A DNA stretch of 64,000 nt from Thelephora terrestris. Taxonomy: Eukaryota > Basidiomycota > Agaricomycetes > Thelephorales > Thelephoraceae. The notes under the pieces were generated by a model. The model made no database searches. It was not told the DNA's origin and saw nothing but the letters and a program-made list of their open reading frames with translations. This document shows, piece by piece, positions 58,014 through 64,000 of the stretch (within the stretch, counting starts at the first letter, position 1; each line of letters begins with the position of its first letter). A program made the position numbers and the translations under genes. The DNA lies in contig WIUZ02000005.1 of NCBI GenBank assembly GCA_015956445.1, positions 1,426,001 to 1,490,000 of the forward strand, written 5' to 3'.

Positions 58014-61000
58014 ATGGGCGTACAAGACATCGTGCAACTCTACGAAGGTAGCGCCACGGAATCAGATCCCAAAGGTAGCCTATCGCGGAGGAACAGGTAC
58101 AAACCACGAAAATCCGATGCCGAAATTATACCCCCCGACTCTGGGTTCAAGGATTTTCGTGAAGAGACGGCCGTCCAGAAGCCAGTGCTAGAACCCCTAG
58201 AGCCTGCGCCGAGCGCTTTACCCCATCGACCTGCTCGGTTCGTTAGACATCCGTTCTTTCAGCCCCACTACCAGAGGGTCAAGACACCAGATATACCGTT
58301 ACGATCTTTGTTGGAGCCACCGGAAAGGCGGGAGGTCGAGAAGGAAGGTCTACCGAATGATCGTACCCCAACTCCCAAGCTTGCGGAGAGGACATGGGCA
58401 CCCGTCCAGTCAGACGAGAGGGAGCCACTTGGCTCGAGCTACTCGGACGTGTCGACCACCATAAGGGCGGATGTCCTTGACTCGGAAACGGTTAAACGAT
58501 TCGCAGCTAGCTTTACAGCGGTCAGTACGGAAGTTGATGACGGCGCCACCCTTGCCGGATCATATTCAGCGCGTCTCCCGCCCATCGTGAAAGACCCATC
58601 AGCCCCGGTTCATCACCCTGTTCCCGCACCGACTCTGTTCAGTCGCAATGCTGCACCTTTATACCTTCCCAAGCTTAATGAGTATATATCCTCCCTACCG
58701 GCACCCGAGTTTGCGAAGCGGAGAGGAAATGGAAAGAAGGATGTTCCGATGTTCCCGCCGATGGAGATGTTGGCTGCGTCAAAGCTCACGATAGAAGATT
58801 TAGAACATAACTCGACGATTACACCAGGATGGCGGGATATAAATTCTTGGTTTTCCTTGGCCAGTGGTGCGGTCGTTGGTATTCTGGTATGCCATCCTGT
58901 TCAACCTCTCGGAACCGCACTCGAACGCTCCGCCACAGGGTTCAAGTGCCCTCGCACCATATTACAGCGTGCAGGGACTGATCGACACAGTTCAATTATT
59001 TGCGTTGTTACTCAGCACGATAGGTTAGTCCGTAACACAGATAAAGAACTAGCCGGTAACAATTTCTTATACAGTGCCAACCAAAAGTCCGCATGTCGAG
59101 GACTCATGGAGACAACTATTTCTCGGTACAATGTGTGTGTTATAAAGTTAGGACTTCCCCAGCTGACCGTGGGTTTAGACCAAACTTTCTTGCACTTAAT
59201 TTTGCAAAGACAGCCATGGGCGCGCTGATCTACCTGGTTGTGTTGATGCTCGTTACCCTGGCTCTCCTTTTCTACATGCTCTACGTCACTAATGAAGCTA
59301 CCCGCCTCCAAGCACAAGAAGGATTCCAGCTACCCAGCGTCCCTGGCGGTCTGGGAATTGTTTTTGTCACATTCGTCCTGATGGTTTTATATTTGCCTCT
59401 CAGCACGATGGCCCTCCACGTGGTGATATGGTCATCGGATCTTTGGGTGGTACCCAATCCATATATCAATGCCACTTCTCTTCCTCCAGTTCTCGAGCCT
59501 TTGGGGCCACCAGAGCAGTACAGGGACCCTCTCGATTTTTGTTGGACGACTACCATGGAACGGAATGAGATCAATTATGCTCCCGTGGTGGTAATTTGTG
59601 CATTAATCGTCATGGCTTCGGTAAGGCTCACATCTTGTGTATCTGAAGCGTCTTGCTCACGTCATTCAGCTGACCATATATTTCCCTATCCATCTGGCAA
59701 AAGTCATCCGATTCTCCGTCCCAAAGGTCGACAAGTACGCAGAAACCGGCAAGTTACGAAGCGAGAGCGAACTGGATCGGGAATATCTACGGATATTGGA
59801 ACGAGATAAGAACCCCTTTGCGTTTCTCTATTGGAGTGAGTCCCTGTGAATCCATGATCTGTGGACTCCTGACATTCTCCTTCGCAAGATTATCGCCGAG
59901 GGTGGAGCGGATATTTGTTGGTGCCCACCACAGCGAAGCTGGCGACCCTCCTTCTGACGGCACTCATCAACCCCGACACATGCCTGTTTCGATCCCTGAA
60001 CCGCCAGAAGATTCTGGTCGCCCGTCAGATCATCCTAACGATTGCCATGGTGTTCTTCTTTGCGCTCCAATGTTTCACCAGCCCATTCTCGAATCCAGTC
60101 AATAATGCTAGCGAGTGGACTTCTAGGCTGAACTTCGTATTGACGTCGGTTGTGTCCTTGGGAACCGTCCTCAATGTACCCGGAAAAGCCGTATTGGACG
60201 GGGTTGTAATTTATGTGTAGGCTCCAGCTTCCCTTCACGTCCCTACACGGGAAATTTACTTGAAAATATTCCTTCAGCCTTTACATCTTGGCGTATGGTC
60301 TTGTAATTTGTGCGACGCCCTCTCTCCCCCTGCTGTTTTGCGCCTGATGCTTTTCTAGATTTTACGCTCATCAATTTCAGCTTCATGCAACGTTCGGTTA
60401 AACGTGAGTGTGTTATGGTTGGGTTTCTGAGCTTGTGGTTGATCAGGGCTCTCCAGGTCTCACCGGACGAGTGGACTTCAGTAAGCTAAACTGATCCAAT
60501 CCATAGACTCCGTACTGACTCCGCGCTCCACATAGGCGTAGATGTATTCTCACCAAGGTTGGCGTGGACAATTTGGGGGAAGACTGTCGTTCTCATCAAC
60601 TAGACATTTAGGCTCGATATCTCACCTTCTTCAGTGCACGCGAAACGAAGGATTTGGCAGGAAGCTATCTCGACTATCTTTCTCACCGCGCCCTCATCCA
60701 AGATACCCAAGGAACAGCGGATGAACTACGCAGAATCCACCCGCAACGAATACGCGCCGTATCTCCTCGATTTCCTTGGAAGTCCAGGGGAAAGACACGC
60801 CGAAAACGTGAAGGTGGGTCGAATCCGCAAACAGATTAAATCTGGGACCCAAATTTTGTGCAGATTTTCCGTGAAATCTGTCCACTCGCATACAGTCGAG
60901 CTGTCGGTCTGGTTTATGGTCCGGACTCCTCTTGGTTCCGCCGCTTGGAGGAGACGATCCAGAGAGAACTCGTCGGGCCGGACTGCTTTTGGAAAGATCC

Positions 61001-62602
61001 CTCTCAGCCGCATATCCCAGGATGCAGTAGGTTCTTTGGGAATGCTTGGTGGATCCCGTTCCCCCCTAGCCTTGTATGTGGGCACATCCATCACCTGGGA
61101 ATTGCTCTCATCGATCTCAGGTTATCAAATTCGACGACGGGAACTTCGCTACTCTCAGTGAGGTATCCCAGATGGAGGAGTGCGTGAGGCAGAACGCTAG
61201 TCCCCATGTCTCGAGGAAACGCGAGATCCGGTTGACGTTGAGGGCATTGGATAGGAAGATTGTCACTTGGCCCTACGATCATATAGTGGTAAGCCATCGT
61301 TTTTTAGGTCGGAGAGTGTCTCACCTTTCACAGGAGACCGGTTCGCGATCGTCGTGGTGTTGTAGGAGCCGGGGATACACATCGACCACGACTGTCTCCT
61401 TTGAGAAGTGTGTGCTACGGGTTATACCCCGCGGTCACCTTGTTTGGGAGGGCTTCCAACTCGGTAGCGGTCTCGACGTACGGCTTATATATGCCAAGGA
61501 TGTCGAGGTTGGTGGTGAGGTGATCGGCCTGGACGACGACTGGGACCTCACTGTGCCTCTGGCAAGGTTCTTACGGATGAACCAACGGCTGATCCCCGAA
61601 CGGTTGTTGCACATCGAGGGGATCATGCAGAGCTATCGGAATTACTATCTCGACGAAGCCCGAGCCAAATCAAACGTGTTGACTTATCGCTTTTTTACCA
61701 ACGCTTACGATCTGCCTCGGGATCCGACTCGTCTCGCGGAAAGTTCAATCACTCATGAGAAGGATATTAGGGTCCGGGAGCTGATGTTGGGGTACGAGAA
61801 GGCCTTGCAGACGACGTACGATAGGCTGTCGGCTGTGACGAAGACTGAAGCTGCGACGTGGTGGTATATCTTCTGGGTCAGCATACCGAGTGGTATCAGC
61901 GTGATCGTGCTAACCTTGCCGTTTGAACTCAGGATGACTTTTGGAGGAAGAACTACGAAACCATTAAAGCCATCCAGATCCACGCCACTGACTTTAACCC
62001 GCATTACCCCACCTCGATCGCCTATAGACCGTTATCGCGACCTGTACTGGAACAGTTTCTAACCCAGCGCGGGTTGTTTAAGGCTAAGCCGGTCCGGAAG
62101 ATGACATTCCATCACGGGTTCCTCAACATGATTTACGTTAGGTTGAATGACATTGTTTTTCATGGAACACCAGAGGTAGGCTCATCAACGCGAATCATCT
62201 ACCGCAGTGTTACTCAAGGGTGCCCACTTATACCTACAGGCGATCTTAGTTCACCTGGGGGAGGGCCAGTCGGAATGGGACATGGACGGTTTGGACCTCC
62301 AGACGCTCGGACCACCGTCTACACTAGGGACTGGTGGCGGAACGGAATACGATGACCCTGAAGTTCGAGCCAGACCTACTTTCCGCTGGGAGGAGCTGAT
62401 GACATCCCCGATTCGAGAATGCATTCGGGGAAGCCGATGGTTCGCTGGGAAGTTTGGTGTATGGTTTGGGCTAACGCCGCTTTGGAGGCCTTCGTTTACG
62501 GTCACTGGGTTCACTTTGGACGTGAAACTTGATGCTAAGGGGAGGTATGTGGCGATTGGAGAGGAGGAGAGGAGGGGGAGGGCGGTAATTCCCTCCGAGT
62601 AA
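58014..62602 (+). CDS. Very large polytopic membrane protein, function unknown
   Basis: ATG 58014 gives MGVQDIVQLYEGSATESDPK and a hydrophilic N-terminal region of about 280 residues (RYKPRKSDAEIIPPDSGFKD, FVRHPFFQPHYQRVKTPDIP, EMLAASKLTIEDLEHNSTIT). Many short introns follow. Hydrophobic segments: NSWFSLASGAVVGIL, VQLFALLLSTI, MGALIYLVVLMLVTLALLFY, LGIVFVTFVLMVLYLPLSTM, YAPVVVICALIVMASLTIYF, AKLATLLLTALINP, ARQIILTIAMVFFFALQCF and NFVLTSVVSLGTVLNVPG. The C-terminal third is soluble: DVRLIYAKDVEVGGEVIGLD, VPLARFLRMNQRLIPERLLH, KALQTTYDRLSAVTKTEAAT, FKAKPVRKMTFHHGFLNMIY and PIRECIRGSRWFAGKFGVWF, ending RGRAVIPSE. I do not recognise a named family. Not every exon border around 60240-61300 could be fixed, so one gene is the simplest reading, not proven. 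Confidence 0.65.
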
Positions 62603-62828
62603 TCTTTTTGGACCGATTTAATCCTGCTTTAAGCGACGACCGCCGGCACGCAGAATACCCTTGTAAATACCTTCATCTAATGACGCTCACGAACGATAAT
62701 TATGCATAGCTTACGCTTACCCTTGGCTCACTTCCTCAGGCTGCAAAGCCCGAGCCGCTTGAAGTGGTCGATCGTCACCAACTTTTCGTTCATTCTCCCA
62801 TCTCCGATAAATTCACCAAGATTTCAAT

Positions 62829-64000
62829 ATGGCTCGACGACCCCGTCCGGCTTCGCGAGAAAGACCCGGGAAAGAAAAGCTGGTGGCTAATGTTGCCTCG
62901 AGCTCTAAAGTTAAATTGCCCCTACCGAAGGCTACATCTAAACGGAACCTGAAACATGTGGCTTTCGAACCCGAGTCGGATGAAGGAAAGTGGGAGGATG
63001 ACGACGACGATGACGACAAGAGCTCTAACCCGGACCAGGGGGAGAGCTCCAACGATAGCTCAGTGGGAGACTCCGATGGAGACGGGGAGGAGTCCGATGT
63101 GGACTTGGATGTGGACGCGCCGAGAGCTGCTCAGTGGGTTGATGAAGATGACATCGAACAACTGGAAACGCCTTCGGGCGACGCTTCATACAAAAGAACG
63201 GCGGATCCGGAGGATATCGTACGTCTTTTTTTCCATTTCTACGAGGTATGGATGGTTCATGGTTCATTGTGTTCCTCGTAGGAAACCGTACAAGACAGTG
63301 AGGAAAGAAATGTATACGACGGACTGTCGCTTATCATAACCTCTTCCAGACTTGGCTTCGTTACCATTCGGCGCCCTGCGGCGTGCGCAACGTGTGCTTG
63401 CTAGTGCTCAGGCTGAGGAAAATCCGAGCGACTCGGAAGATGAGAGTTCAGAGTCTGAATCTGGGCCAGAGGAAGTCACGGTCGTGGGCAAAGAAAGTAA
63501 ACCCAACGCGCACAAGCCGGAGTGGAGCAACAAGCCCAGGACAGACATTGCGAAACGACCGAATAAGAATGCGTGAGTTGGTTGTGTCTCCGGTTTGTTG
63601 CCTCCGGTTCATTCTACTGATTTATCCTCCAGCCCCACGGAGGTCACCTCGAAGAAGCCTATAACTCGACGTCGACAAATCGTCGAGGTTCCAAAAACTG
63701 TTCGTATACTTGGTGATTGATTCAGAGGTCTATGTTCACATTCGGTTCAGGAAGTGCGGGATCCGCGTTTCCTACCGTTCACAGGAAAGCTCGAACCACA
63801 TCTGTATCGACAATCATACGGCTTCCTCTCAGAAATGCACAAAACGGAACTTTCTACGTTAAAGGAGAACCTCAAACGAGCGAGAAAGATGTTGGCATCG
63901 TCTCCTCGCGATCAGCGGGAAGAACGAGAACAGGAAGTTGCGAAGTTGGAACAGGCGGTCAAGCGTGCGGAAAGCAACGTGAACCGAGACAGGAGAGAGC
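62829..64000 (+). CDS. RRP36: rRNA biogenesis protein RRP36 (3' end beyond window)
   Basis: Rrp36 is a nucleolar SSU-processome component for early 18S rRNA cleavage. ATG 62829 gives MARRPRPASRERPGKEKLVA, then an acidic run (KWEDDDDDDDKSSNPDQGES) and VDEDDIEQLETPSGDASYKR. The next exons have LASLPFGALRRAQRVLASAQ, the characteristic LPFG-ALR block, followed by SDSEDESSESESGPEE. Later exons join PTEVTSKKPITRRRQIVEVP, VRDPRFLPFTGKLEPHLYRQ, SYGFLSEMHKTELSTLKENL and REQEVAKLEQAVKRAESNVN at the edge. The RDPRF...Y.FL block is diagnostic. The frame is intact as far as the window reaches. Confidence 0.92.

Overview
The window looks like nuclear DNA of a filamentous basidiomycete (mushroom-type) fungus. 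Genes are close together on both strands, nearly all are cut by many short introns of about 45-70 bases, and the proteins are eukaryotic and fungal: NPL4, DNA ligase I, uS17/RPS11, PPZ-type phosphatase, proteinase-K-like proteases, PEX16, NUS1, alpha-SNAP, DUG3 and RRP36. I built gene models by reading open frames and joining them at splice sites that keep the frame and the family alignment; no transcript data were available. No rRNA, tRNA, CRISPR array or intact mobile element was recognised.

Layout. Positions 1-2246 (minus) hold a BRCT-BRCT-SANT protein resembling Rap1, cut by the left edge. Divergent from it is NPL4 (2417-4676, plus), followed by a Nudix CoA-diphosphatase-like gene (minus), DNA ligase I (minus), RPS11 and a PPZ-like phosphatase (both plus). 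Positions 15.2-20.1 kb hold two tandem secreted subtilisin-like proteases (minus), with a scrap of the neighbouring transporter gene left between them. Positions 20.6-26 kb are compact housekeeping: a DMT-type transporter, mitochondrial bL36, dihydrofolate reductase, a short SGT1-like protein and a GST. From 26 to 38.5 kb come a conserved fungal membrane protein, then a GT31-type glycosyltransferase flanked by two related mucin-like single-pass membrane proteins, then a Rab GTPase of the Rab4/14 type.

Positions 38.5-43.5 kb are gene-poor and contain a decayed alpha/beta-hydrolase esterase and an unassigned open stretch. From 43.5 kb come a cupin, PEX16, a coiled-coil protein, DUG3, phosphoacetylglucosamine mutase and alpha-SNAP. 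A 1.5 kb stretch with broken coding-like sequence precedes NUS1. After another gene-poor 1.7 kb there is a very large polytopic membrane protein, and RRP36 runs off the right edge.

Themes. Several genes serve the endomembrane and glycosylation system (NUS1 for dolichol, AGM1/PCM1 for UDP-GlcNAc, GT31, Rab, alpha-SNAP) or proteostasis (NPL4, SGT1, the secreted proteases, DUG3). This is normal mixed fungal content rather than a cluster. The most notable points are four introns that appear to use GC instead of GT donors, a metazoan-style NZF finger at the end of NPL4, an SGT1 without TPRs, a tail-anchored Nudix enzyme, the protease duplication with its transporter scrap, and the GT31 gene flanked by two paralogous mucin-like membrane proteins.
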